Shown: positions 1-9,639 of the stretch, piece by piece
Position numbering within the stretch: the stretch's first letter is position 1
Layout of the letters: each line of letters opens with the position of its first letter
DNA from: Paramecium sonneborni
Taxonomy: Eukaryota; Ciliophora; Oligohymenophorea; Peniculida; Parameciidae
NCBI GenBank assembly: GCA_905182985.1
Contig: CAJJDN010000405.1
Span: 1-11,639 of the forward strand
DNA length: 11,639 nt
Direction: 5' to 3'
Notes under the pieces: generated by a model
Database searches by the model: none
Told to the model about the DNA's origin: nothing
Seen by the model: only the letters and a program-made list of their open reading frames with translations
Made by a program: the position numbers and the translations under genes

Positions 1-197
1 ATCTCTGACGTCTTCTCAAGCTCTGTTTGTTTTAATTTGTTGAGGGTCATATCTTTAAATTTTTTTACAGACACAATGAATTCCAAAGTGTTATGTTCAT
101 CTAGACATGCAGCACACAGCTTTCTTGAGTATTAGCACGTGTGAGGAGCATAACATATTGAAGTAATTTGATTTTGAAAATGTCGAGTGCATTACAT
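1..197 (-). CDS. 5' part of a Cys/His-finger (B-box-like) protein of the Paramecium pentapeptide/WD40 family
   Basis: Read leftwards from the ATG at 197-195, this gives 65 codons without TGA and runs off the window. Codons 2 and 22 are TAA, read as Gln. The N-terminus carries ordered zinc ligands: C3-x2-H6, C15, H19, C21, then C28-x2-C31 and H35, with the stretches HTCQYSRKLCAACLDEH and ICYAP. A Lys/Glu-rich, probably helical segment follows (about residues 42-65). In this family, known from Paramecium, such a finger precedes a coiled linker, pentapeptide repeats and often WD40 repeats. That makes it a likely cytoplasmic scaffold or ubiquitin-type adaptor, but its function is inferred only from domain type. 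The start is supported by the leader it shares with the copy at 887. The reading frame is clean, unlike that copy, so it may be a functional gene. Its downstream domains are outside the window. Confidence 0.82.
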
Positions 198-210
198 AAC
201 TTTTTTTAAA

Positions 211-232
211 AAAATAATGAATTTCTATTACT
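211..232. repeat. Left arm of inverted repeat (leader of minus-strand copy)
   Basis: These 22 bases are the exact reverse complement of 851-872. Looser similarity continues inwards past the ATG of each copy; for example, the minus strand reads GTTATGTAATGCA where the plus copy reads TTGTATGAATTGCA. The arm's outer edge is 35 bases upstream of the ATG at 197. It is best explained as the conserved 5' leader of two duplicated genes in opposite orientation rather than as a transposon end. Confidence 0.85.
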
Positions 233-850
233 AGGTTTTCAGTTTTATATGACAAATGAGGAAAGTAACTTTTTTATCCATTTTAGGATATGGGCTTGAT
301 TAAGAAGTTTTGTTGATAATGTGAGGTGGATTCTCCATATATAATATATATATAAATAAATCAAACAAACTATTGTATGACTTATTTCTTTAAGAATATA
401 GAATAAATTCTTACTTTGAAATTTACCTTACTAATTATATACATTTTATTTCTATATTTATATATTTATAAATTATATTTTGATTATTACTATTGTTATT
501 ACAATTATTATTATTATTATTTACATATTTGATTTTACATCAATTATCATCAATTTCTATTTATTATAAAAGGAATATAATTGATTTCATAAAATCAAAT
601 ATGTTAATAAAATATAATAATAAAAACATAAGGATTGAATAAATAAAGAGACTAATTCTACAAAAGAATTAATAATCAAATCAAAAGCAAATTGTTAAAA
701 GAACTGATAATAATTAAATAATTAAATGTTTATCTTCCACCTCTTTAAAATTTAGAAAAACAAGAATCAATAGGATACTTTAATTAAATAACATTTTTTT
801 TAATGAAATTTCTTTTATAAATTTATTTATAATATAAAAAGAATGTAAAA

Positions 851-872
851 AGTAATAGAAATTCATTATTTT
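851..872. repeat. Right arm of inverted repeat (leader of plus-strand copy)
   Basis: This is a perfect 22-base reverse complement of 211-232 and starts 36 bases upstream of the ATG at 887, mirroring the left arm. The similarity carries through the start codon and the first few codons of both copies (M-Q-C-T and M-N-C-N), which ties the repeat to gene duplication. Confidence 0.85.
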
Positions 873-886
873 ATAAAAAATATTGT

Positions 887-1886
887 ATGAATTGCAACAG
901 TTAAATGTGACATAATCAACAACTTAACAACGAATGGCTTTTAAGAAAATGCTCTCAAATACTTCAATAAATTTGAAAAATTATGGGACAAGCTATCCCA
1001 ATCTATTCAACTAATATATGATTAGATTGAAATGGAAAACTCATCAGATATTGATCTCATAAACTCTAACATAGCAGAATTTTCCTATACTGATATTGAA
1101 AAACTTGTATCAATAGTTGAAGGAAAATCATTAATTGATTGGAAGGATATGAAGAATTTGTATATGAAGAAGTTAGATGAGACTCAACTGTGAAAAAGAA
1201 ATTTATGTCTTTATTAATTAATTGTAGTCACAATAATTAGGGATTAACTAACTAATTAAATAAGATCTTTACATTATATTTTAGGATTCCATCTTAAAAG
1301 GAAGATGTTGGTGAAGAAGAACCTTATAAAAAGATAGATGCTCTTTATTAAATATTATCCTAAATATTGATAAATCAATCTTTACAGAAATACTGCAGGT
1401 TCGAAAAAAAAGAGAAAACCCCAGGCATACTTGGATATTTCTCATAGAAAAACAATAAAAGATATACCAATCCTTGAAAAACAAGTTGATATCAAAAATA
1501 ACTAATTTATTAAGAAATATCCAAGAGCATCCCTTTAGCAAAATTAATTACTCTGTAGTATCTAATGATAAGGTAAGGGGAGATTTAGTCAAAAAGAAAT
1601 TGGAGAACTAGAAAATAATTGATTTTCTAAAGTTTTTAGTCCACTTAACTAGTATTGATGATAGATTTGTATAGTGTGGATCCAATTCACTTAACTTATT
1701 GGTAGAAATGAAGCCGATCTAAGTAATTAAAGTTGGGAAGACGTTAGAATAAAGGAAGCATTTTTAATAAGTGGAAGTTTTGTAAGATGCAACTTTAATG
1801 GAGCAGAATTTGATGGTGTAAATGTAAGTGGAGTGAATCTTAATGGTGCTTTACTATTTAATTGCAAATGGAAAAATATAAAGTTT
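887..1886 (+). pseudogene. Decayed copy of the finger/pentapeptide-repeat family gene, finger deleted and WD40 part absent
   Basis: The family order is visible but broken across frames. An ATG and a few codons (887-904) are followed directly by linker sequence with QRMAFKKML (about 928-954); the finger present in the minus copy is missing. The frame shifts near 976-980 in a run of A, giving KLWDKLSQSIQLIYDQIEME and then AEFSYTDIEKLVSIVEGKS up to a TGA at 1191. Short blocks in two frames cover about 1195-1375. A clean block at 1378-1712 includes SIDDRFVQCGSNSLNLLVEM, with TAA and TAG as Gln. One further shift at 1712/1713 leads into DLSNQSWEDV. Eight pentapeptide units occupy 1761-1880 (NFNGA, EFDGV, NVSGV, NLNGA among them), ending KWKNIKF at 1886, where WD40 repeats would normally begin. 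At least four phase changes make a functional product unlikely. Short introns of the GTA...TAG type were considered but do not explain the shifts. Confidence 0.85.
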
Positions 1887-2400
1887 TAATGTAAAACAAT
1901 ATTTACAACTTTAATGTTTGTAAGTTTTTAATCATGTATGTGGGGAATAAGTATAATTATAATTAAACTGAACAAATACAAACAACACATCAGTAAAGTT
2001 CCATGTTTTCTTAGATATGCATAAAAATTATAACAGTAGCATGTATTTGAATTATAAGATTCTCTCTATACTTTAGTTAAAAGTCATATCTGAATCTTGA
2101 TTGATTGATATAATAATAATTTATATGTTCTTGTTAAATGTTCTTGTATAATTTGATTAGCAGTACCTAAACTTTCTGGCATCCACCACTATCATATGTT
2201 AGTATTATTAAATCCAGTAGCATATATTCATGATTATTACAATTTCTATCTACAATTAAAGTACATCAATAATTTTATATTTTTTGCTACACTTGCTAAT
2301 TAATGGTTTATTAGTTTGAAATATTGGTTGAATTCTTGTATATAAATTCATCCAAGAATAATAATATTAATGATCAATATCAATATCAATATGAGTTTCA
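1887..2400. other. Non-coding AT-rich stretch after the pseudogene
   Basis: The recognisable protein match stops at 1886. I looked here for the expected WD40 repeats (GH...WD patterns) on the plus strand and saw none. The only small feature noted is an ATCAAT triplication at 2373-2390. Confidence 0.5.
2373..2390. repeat. Three tandem ATCAAT units
   Basis: Three exact six-base copies occur side by side. This is an ordinary microsatellite for such AT-rich DNA and no function is implied. Confidence 0.8.
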
Positions 2401-2990
2401 CAAATTATAGTTAAGAATTTTAATCCATTTTATTATGCTGCCATCCTACCAAGAGGAACACAGAGAAAGTTACTAATAAGAGATGAGATTTCCACTAATA
2501 TTATTATTACTAATGCTTTACCATCCAATTCCTCTTTCCAATCTCTACAAAATTTCTTTACAAACCTTTAGATATATCTTATAATCTAATGCCACTTTCA
2601 ATGCTGCTCTCTTTTTAATCTGATTTGTTGTTACACATTTATACATTCTATGGAATGATACATCATTTTATTTTATGGTCTTGCAAAATCTTTTTTTCTC
2701 ATTAATCAACCTTATTTTTCAGACCATAATTCTGAATTTAAATTCTTTTGCGCCTTCATATGTCCGTGATTTTTGAATTAAAAAAAAAATGCATCCTCTA
2801 TTTAAATAATAATCCTTGCTTTCAAATATCCTGATCCGTTTTCATATCCTTAATCATCTCTTTCTCTCTTTCTTATATTCCTGATTTCTAATTTTTATAT
2901 TGTTTCAAGGTTTAATCATTTAGTTTTTTTCTCATCTTATTCTCTATATTAGCCATCCACCATAATAGTGGATATGTACCCTATTTATAT
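2401..2990 (-). pseudogene. Possible decayed coding tract, family unknown
   Basis: With TGA as the only stop, the minus strand offers 2915-2709 (69 codons, with KLEIRNIRKRERDDQGYENG) and 2718-2401 (106 codons, with KKRAALKVALDYKIYLKVCK and EILQRLERGIGW). A frame change near 2700-2780 and TGAs at 2993-2991 and 2918-2916 interrupt it. The strand is purine-rich and the residues are mixed and protein-like, as expected of old coding DNA. Open length alone proves little because TGA is rare in this composition. I do not recognise a family. It could also be non-coding sequence with a chance strand bias. Confidence 0.3.
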
Positions 2991-2993
2991 TCA

Positions 2994-4645
2994 TCTATTG
3001 TATCGACTTAATGTCTCATTTCTTTCAGATCTTGCTAATTACTCATCTCTAACACTTTTTGACAAATTATAAATTTTGTAATTTGATTATTAGCCTACGG
3101 ATAAGTAAGTAACAAAAATAAATGGAAATTAATCATTTTTTATTCTCTGACTGCAAATCTTGATTAGATTAATTTGGTGGAGAATAATCAGAAAATTTAT
3201 TGTATATTAAAATATTGTAAAATGTAAAACCAATAAATTTATATTTTTTGGATATTTTGGTTAAATATAATTTGACTTTTTAAACCTCAGAAATTATATG
3301 AATAATTATAGAGGTCAATAGATAAAGATAATGCTAATTGTTTTATAGAATTAAAACTTTTGATATCGAAAAGAAAAATAACTGCTATTGTTTATTTCTA
3401 AATTCGAGAAATCAATCAAGAAGAAGTGTGCTTTATTTGATAATTCTTTATGTTTTAATTGATTCTAAATCAGTTATTTTACTTCTATATTCTGCATTCT
3501 CTAAAATGCAATATGAGATTTGACATTAATAACAACTAAATTAGACAATCCTTCCGATCAATTAGTTTCTTAATTTATAATAGCAATTACGGCATCTAAA
3601 TGCTTTAGAAATTGTTGTAATTCTTGAACATACAAATTTTATTGGCAAATTAAGATTAAGTTTAATATCAGAAATTTAGATATTAGCTCGTTATCCACTT
3701 TTAAATTTAATTACTTAAAAACACTACATAGATCTTTTACTGAATATGTTTGGAAGACTAATAACTATTCTAGAATACAGAATCACCATCTTATTGGTGA
3801 CAGTATTAGCCTTAATTCTTAAGTGCTCTCAAGTTTTCCTCACTTATTCACTAAAAACAATATCAAGAGACAAAGCGATGACTTCTAAACATTTTTATAA
3901 AAATCAATCAATTTTTAATTTCGCTGATTTATATTGAAGGTCTGATGTTATAAATATCTCGGCATTCTTGTTTTATCAGCAATAACTGTTAGAAACACCT
4001 CCGTTAATAGATAGATACATTAAATATCAAAGCTGCAATTTTAATTTTGAATTTAGAGAGAAAATATAGTAAACACTTCAAAAAATTAGACCTTTTCTAT
4101 TGTGTTCTTAAATTCTAATTGCTTATTTCAAATTAGAAAAATTAAGCACCTTAGCCTTGTAAAAAATTATCATTTAAACCGTGTTTTGACAGTCATAGAA
4201 AATAATTTGTACATAAATACAATATTAGTTTAATTAATTTAAAAAGAATAAAATAAAAGTGTAGATAATTTTACTTAAAGCACAGTAATACATAAATAAA
4301 ATTTATCCAATAGCAGGTTCCCTGTTCTTGCTGAAATGTGACGTTAAGTGGAAGTTTTTATAAATGAATGGTTATCCCATCTTGCAATTCTATTTATTTA
4401 ACAGAAGTTTGAGTAGTAATTCAACAAAGGATTCCTATTATTGAAATTATTAAAATTTTTGGAAATTATAAATGTGCTTCCTTAGAGTTTAAATTCTCTA
4501 AAGCTTATCCTAAAAAGAATAAAGAAGTAATCAAATAGTCAATAATATTAAAAAATTAATAAAAACGTGAGCCAAAGTTCAAATCCTATAAAAATTTTTA
4601 AAATATAAAAGAAAAAATAATTAAATCATTTTTTAAGTGTTCATA
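2994..4645. other. Long AT-rich stretch without a supported gene
   Basis: Short open frames exist on the plus strand (for example 3338-3523, 3629-3925 and 3746-3937), but overlapping frames are equally open and none has a recognisable motif. The minus strand above 2993 is open to about 3190 without convincing content. One small hairpin lies at 4482-4501. I assign no gene. Confidence 0.45.
4482..4501. other. Small perfect hairpin
   Basis: TTAGAG and CTCTAA form a six-base-pair stem around an eight-base loop (TTTAAATT). There is no T-run or adjacent gene to call it a terminator. It may be chance in AT-rich DNA. Confidence 0.4.
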
Positions 4646-5275
4646 ATGAATGGCAACTAAATTTTCGATAGAATAATATAAGAGAATCATGAAAATTACA
4701 ATGAATAATAACATTTACATAGATGTGATCAAAATTGTTGATAACTAGATATTAAAATGATTCAAATAAAGAGAGGGCATAACAGACTGCCAGATGGAAT
4801 GAAAAAATAATATTGGAATTAATAAGTGTATTTAAATGACAAAAATAAAAATCCCAATAGGTCTTGAAATGTTTATTTTCAATTTAAAAAGCGTATGCAT
4901 TATATAGTATATATTTTTTATTGGATTTTTGTTGAATATATTTAAATACAGAAAGTAAATATAGAAAAATTCTGAAAATGCTTAATAATAAAATCTGACA
5001 AAGGCTCAAATTTACATAAAAGAACAATCTATTATTGAAGATTAAGAATACTTTGAATTTCTAAAATGTATTTTTATTATGATATGAGTATTTCAAAAGC
5101 ACAAATGCTTAACGAGCGATGAGTCTAAGTTGAATATGTTCAAGAATTCTTTAAACATTTAAGTAGATGATATACTGTATAATATTTAGGTCTAAATTTT
5201 AAGACAAATTGTGAATATTAATGGAGAAATTTTTGTAAAAGGGCTTTTATAAGAGAAACTTAGACTTAAAATTTG
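4646..5275 (+). pseudogene. Possible decayed coding tract, family unknown
   Basis: From the ATG at 4646 one frame runs to a TGA at 4973 with internal TGAs at 4739 and 4865. It includes MNGNQIFDRIIQENHENYNE and KRGHNRLPDGMKKQYWNQQV. Further protein-like pieces follow in other frames, such as NLTKAQIYIKEQSIIEDQEY, then SISKAQMLNER, then VEYVQEFFKHLS, ending around 5275. Several TAA/TAG codons must be read as Gln. Repeated phase changes imply a relic. No domain is recognised, and chance cannot be excluded because TGA is infrequent here. Confidence 0.3.
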
Positions 5276-5816
5276 ATTAAGTATTAGCAAAGGATATTAC
5301 TACATTTATTTCTAAAAGAATTAATGTGATATTTAGAATAATAATAAGAAAAAAAGTTAATCAAATACATTTATTATAAATTAATTTTGCCAAGTTTCCC
5401 TTATAATTATTTTAGACTTAATTTGAATAAAAATTTAATTTTTTCTCAATTAATTATTTATAAACTTAATCGTTCATCCAATCGCTTAATTTCATAATAT
5501 AAATATTTGTAAAATTTAAAACTAAATTAAACATAAAATGTTGTTTTTTTTTTGAAGGAATTATTCAAAATAAATTATATTAATGCTTATATTGAATTGA
5601 GAAGTTTTCAATTAATATCTACTAAATAAAAAAGTCAGAATATAAATTAGATTATTATTATTCTACCCTGCTAGAAAGAAGAGAAAATAAAATTAATCAC
5701 TAAATTTATTAATATTACTCTTATTTAATAAACCTGTCTATATTATCTTCTTTAATAAAATTAAGTTTTTATAAATAGAGAAACATTAATCGTCATTATT
5801 AAATAGATATCTCAAA
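5276..5816. other. Very AT-rich spacer
   Basis: The plus frame from 5276 to about 5590 lacks TGA, but its content is almost entirely Phe, Ile, Leu, Asn, Lys and Gln, as expected of random AT-rich DNA. I see no motif, repeat or RNA gene. Confidence 0.45.
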
Positions 5817-7520
5817 ATGATTTTTTTGTAGGCTGTTAATAAATTAATTAAAAAAGTTGCTGATAATAAATTTATATACTCATAAGCTAATTTTGCTATA
5901 ACATTCTAGGATTAATGAGATTTTTTCATAAATGAAAACAGAAACTTCATGTTTAATTTATAGTTAGAAGTTGTGAATAAAAATATTCGAACTTTTCGTT
6001 AAAAATCCTTCCAGAAATTAATAATTTTAGATTAAAAGGATTCAAAGTTATATATATATACAGATCAAATCTATCATTAACAAAATATAATATAAGCTGT
6101 TTTATCTTTGATTTTTTTAACGATCTTATTATTTCATAATGAGAGCTTTTTGTAAATGAAAAGCAATGGTCTTATTAGTCTGAACTAAGATAGAAAGCAG
6201 CTGTTTTTCATTGATATTTTTATATTTGAAAATGCAATAGGAAAAAAGTTATGATATTAATATTTTTTATGCTTATATGAGATTGATTTAAAATCTTTTG
6301 AGATAAGTAAATGAAATTATTTTATTTCAAAGAAATGTTAAAAGGTGATTTAATGAAATGGTTAGTCAATATTAATAAAGAAGGTATTCCAAAAGGTAAA
6401 TTTGAAATAGATGAATAACTAAATTAAGTATAGTTAAGGATTAAATAGGAAAAAAAACTTTAGTGGAATTAATTTCTGTTAAAAGCCAACTTTAACATTT
6501 TGAAAAATAAATGCCTAAATTGTAAAAAAATAGAAAGATTTTCATGAATAGATACTAGTAACATTAAAAGTATTTATTCGTCGATTTAGTATGGAGAAAA
6601 TAGAGCTTGATTTATAGATATAATATTTCAAATAAGGAGAGAAAACAGTTTATAAAATAATTACAGATTGATTTGATGAAATAAAGATCTGAGGATATAT
6701 TAAAAAAAATGTAAAGCGTATTCTATAGATTTAAGCACATCCAAAAAAGTGCACGAAATAAATACTGAATAATTAAAAGTTGAAGATAAATTAAAATAAG
6801 ATAGAAGAATAAAGAATATCGAAGGAGAGAATAGCAAAGATAAGAAAAGTTAAAAAGGAAGAAAAAACAATAAATCAAATAATTATAATATAATTATTTG
6901 ATTTATAAGGTTAATACTATTCAAAAAGGAAAACTTAGTGTATTTATTTTAATAATTTTAGAATCAGATTTTAGAAAATCCTGAAAAATTGAGGTTTTTT
7001 TTAAACAGATATAAGTGGCTTAATTGGACCATATAAGAGTAGGCTATAAAAAGCATAAAAAGTATGAAGAACATAAATTTAAGAAAAACAAAACTACTGC
7101 TTTATGGGAAGAAGGCAAAATAGAAACTATTAAACTTATCTTACTAATTTCTATTTAAAATAGAATTTGGTAAAGATGATCACCAGTATCATTAAAATTT
7201 TTAAAATAAATCTATTAGAAACCTGCCATTCAGAATTTAAAAACCATTAATTAAATTTAATTATCAAGTCTAATGAAATTAGAATTTTTGGAGCTTAGCT
7301 AATTATTTCTCTATAGACAAAGAATCGGTGTTGGAATTAATAAATCTAAATTTTGGAGAAACCTTGTGTTGAGACTGGGATGTGGATTTTGTAGACTGGT
7401 CTTATTCTATAGTAGTTCAATTTTGAGGAGAAATAATAGAAGTATCAATTAAGACGCAGACTGAAGTTCTAGAAATGACTAACCATTAGATTCATTTAAT
7501 ACTTTGGTTGGGTAAATAAT
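5817..7520 (+). pseudogene. Long decayed coding tract, family unknown
   Basis: An ATG at 5817 opens a frame running to a TGA at 6252, with one internal TGA at 5916. It holds AVNKLIKKVADNKFIYSQAN and LEVVNKNIRTFRQKSFQKL. From 6311 a different frame continues with KGDLMKWLVNINKEGIPKGK and FEIDEQLNQVQLRIKQEKKL. It is broken by TGAs at 6545, 6899, 7274, 7370 and 7424. A piece at 6544-6765 in another frame reads KQFIKQLQIDLMKQRSEDIL. Near 6780-6870 the tract is strikingly Lys/Glu-rich. Later pieces include NPEKLRFFLNRYKWLNW and DWDVDFVDWSYSIVVQF. Purine richness of the plus strand agrees with coding on this strand. Whether it is one gene or two is unclear, and I cannot name the family. Confidence 0.4.
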
Positions 7521-7717
7521 AGATAAACTTATATTTCACATAATTAGTAAGTTTTAACTTTACTTATAAAGACATTTTTTTTGATTCAATAAAATAAAAA
7601 GGTATTAAAAGTTATTATATTGTTCTCTCCTCTCCATTCTATTTGAGATTAAATATTAGGCTATTATCAAAGTTTTGCTTGCTGATTATTAAGGTTACCT
7701 TTTTATGGTGTCTATGC
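7521..7717. other. Spacer between two convergent relic tracts
   Basis: The strand bias switches here from purine-rich plus strand to pyrimidine-rich plus strand, as expected where two oppositely oriented coding tracts meet tail to tail. The minus-strand frame of the next tract stays open for a while past its TGA at 7720-7718, so the boundary is approximate. Confidence 0.35.
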
Positions 7718-8563
7718 TCAGAATTTACTCTAACTTTTCTCCCTAAAACTATTACTCTCTTCCTTTTTTAGTTAGTAAGTCTGCTTATACTGTTGTTTTA
7801 TGCCAGATGGATTCTTTATATAGGATATTCTAAAAAATACTGTGTTAGCTCTCTTGTTTTTGTAAAATATAATTATTTATTATGCATAAATTTTAATAAA
7901 CCAACTATGTATTTTATAATTTTACTTATAAACCTGCTATTCATTTAATATTTCCTCTTCCAAAATATTCTCTTAAAGTATCAAACTGAAAATTTCCAAC
8001 ATCCCCTTAATTTAAGTGGCACTTAGTACTTTGTTTTCGATCTCATCGTACTTATCCTCAAAAGCACAACTTTTAAAAGAGTGTAACTTCTCAACTGCAT
8101 CCCTATGAAAATCAATAGAATCGATGAAATTACAACATCCTTAACCTTAGCATCTTATAAATATTGAATTATAATTATTACATGTTCTGACAAATAATCT
8201 ATAGTTAATCCTTAAATCCTGATTGCTGAATAATTTATTAATCTGCTTAATTAGGTTCTCATCAACCAAATTCTGAGAATGGTTTACAGTAGTTTTCTCA
8301 CAAAAAGGAGAAGCTTTTCTCTTAAATAGGCATAATCAACTTTATAATACCAAACTTAAAATGACTGTTCTTATTAAAATAACTTTTCATAAGAAATATC
8401 TTTTACAATATCGAATATTAAATTTATGAAAAACTAAATTAAATTTTCATTATAAAATAATTGAAAATTAATATTAATACTAATAATATTATTTTTTTGG
8501 AAAAAAGTTATATCAATCAATATCAAACTATTTTAGGAACTTGAAATAATAGTTTTTTTTCAT
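7718..8563 (-). pseudogene. Decayed gene with a Cys-rich motif, family unknown
   Basis: This is the best of the unassigned tracts. The minus frame 8335-7721 is open for 205 codons and ends in TGA. It holds CEKTTVNHSQNLVDENLIKQ, then RTCNNYNSIFIRCQGQGCCN, then FIDSIDFHRDAVEKLHSFKS followed by Cys, and later a Glu/Leu-rich helix (EIFSLILQENILEEEILNEQ). The Cys/His cluster could bind zinc. Upstream, another frame carries DIVKDISYEKLFQQEQSFQV and YYKVDYAYLREK. The two join across a one-base shift in a run of A near 8311-8321. A possible start is the ATG at 8563-8561 (MKKNYYFKFLKQFDID), soon interrupted by TGA. The phase breaks point to a pseudogene. Paramecium introns (about 20-34 bases, GTA...TAG) are not evident at the break. 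I do not recognise the family. Confidence 0.45.
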
Positions 8564-8815
8564 TATAAATTTGAGCTACTTTATAATTTAATTAAAATAA
8601 TTATAATTTATATCATCATTATAAATTTTACAACAAAATTATCTAATTCAGAAATCAATCTCTTAATTACATAAAGTTTTATAAAATAACTAATTTTTCT
8701 CTATAAATTAATTAATTGTAAATTAATATAATTATTAATTACTCTATAAAATTTTTTTCTTATAAAAGATAACAATTTTTTATTTAATTATCAAAATTAT
8801 TTTAGAGCTAAAACA
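8564..8815. other. Extremely AT-rich spacer between two divergent relic starts
   Basis: These 252 bases are almost pure A and T and lie between the candidate ATG at 8563 (minus) and the ATG at 8816 (plus). The length and composition resemble an ordinary Paramecium divergent intergenic region. No specific promoter motif can be defined. Confidence 0.4.
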
Positions 8816-9279
8816 ATGGATTAAGAAAATTTTGTGTTAGTACGAAAAAATTTTTAACCTGATAATAGTGGATTAAAGTGAACTAATGTTAAAAATCTTA
8901 CAGAACTTTGCCTTTTTAAATTAGCTATTTTAGCTTTAGAAATCAAAGCTGTTAGTTGCATAAATCCAATATTTTTCTTTTTCAATAAACTCTTCTGGCT
9001 AAAATTTCCAGGCCTGCCCAAAGAAGTTTTTCTTTCAAGGATTCATTAGCTAATAAAAATCTGAAAACAGATTAAGATTTGAACTCTTAGTTATTTAAGT
9101 TTTCAGTTCCAAAATTAATTATCAATGAAATTATAACACTTTCAAACTGTTAAATAAAATGTAAAAAAATTAATTTGTTTGTCGCCAATCTAGTTTTTTC
9201 TTTTTTAAAATCAAATCAGATTTTTAAAATTATTTTAATCTCTTTTAGAAAATTTATTAAAAATATTATTATTTATTGA
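8816..9279 (+). pseudogene. 5' part of a decayed gene, family unknown
   Basis: An ATG at 8816 begins MDQENFVLVRKNFQPDNSGL and meets TGA at 8879. A one-base shift in the AAA run just before it leads into a frame open from 8863 to the TGA at 9277 (138 codons). That frame includes ISRPAQRSFSFKDSLANKNL and KTDQDLNSQLFKFSVPKLII. The Ser/Lys/Asp content around 9000-9120 is more protein-like than the surrounding DNA; the last part (after about 9180) degrades to Ile/Phe/Asn-rich sequence. The ATG context and clean opening suggest a genuine old N-terminus. No domain is recognised. Confidence 0.35.
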
Positions 9280-9639
9280 ATATTATATAGGATTGATATT
9301 AAACTTAATTTAACTAAATTGAATAAAAATCTATAAAAATATTCTTTTATTTATTTTTGGTTAAACTTGGTAAGTATAATTTTAAATAGATTGTTATAAG
9401 AATCTATTGGAGTTATTCAATCTTAAGTCTATCAAGATGACTTCTTCTTTTAAGCAGCAATGAACTTTTTGTACAAATATCCCAATTCGATTTTAGCATA
9501 AAATGAAGCCTAGGATCGAAAATTAATAAATAAAATGTAAACTTTTTTTCTAATTCTTCATAGAAATAGAGGGATTAAAATAATATTTTGTAAAATGATC
9601 ATGATCACTAATTTTAAGCTTTCTTGTAAATTGTTAATT

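Larger units (their letters stand above)
198..886. other. Spacer between two head-to-head gene copies
   Basis: This 689-base AT-rich stretch separates the two divergent start codons. Its outer ends are the homologous leaders of the two copies. The middle (about 240-840) holds TA-rich runs at 338-362 and a short ATT run near 504-522. I see no gene in it. Promoters for both directions should lie here, but no defined element can be assigned. Confidence 0.6.

Noticed and set aside
211..872. Inverted repeat as the ends of a transposon
   Set aside because: The arms lie at gene leaders and continue into start codons of homologous genes. The interior has no transposase-like sequence and no target-site duplication was seen.
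1281..1541. 86-codon minus-strand open frame
   Set aside because: It lies antisense to the decayed pentapeptide-family gene, whose plus-strand frames match family sequence here. It is a shadow.
3338..3523. 61-codon plus-strand frame beginning with TTG
   Set aside because: It begins with a non-ATG codon, shows no motif, and neighbouring frames are just as open under the ciliate code.
3746..3937. 63-codon plus-strand frame with a hydrophobic segment
   Set aside because: The overlapping frame at 3629-3925 is equally protein-like. There is no recognisable family, and the length is expected by chance in DNA with rare TGA.
4577..4586. GTTCAAATCC, resembling a tRNA T-loop or Pol III B box
   Set aside because: The flanking bases do not form the T stem, and no D arm, anticodon arm or acceptor stem could be built upstream.
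6049..6061. TA dinucleotide run
   Set aside because: It is too short to be informative in DNA this AT-rich.
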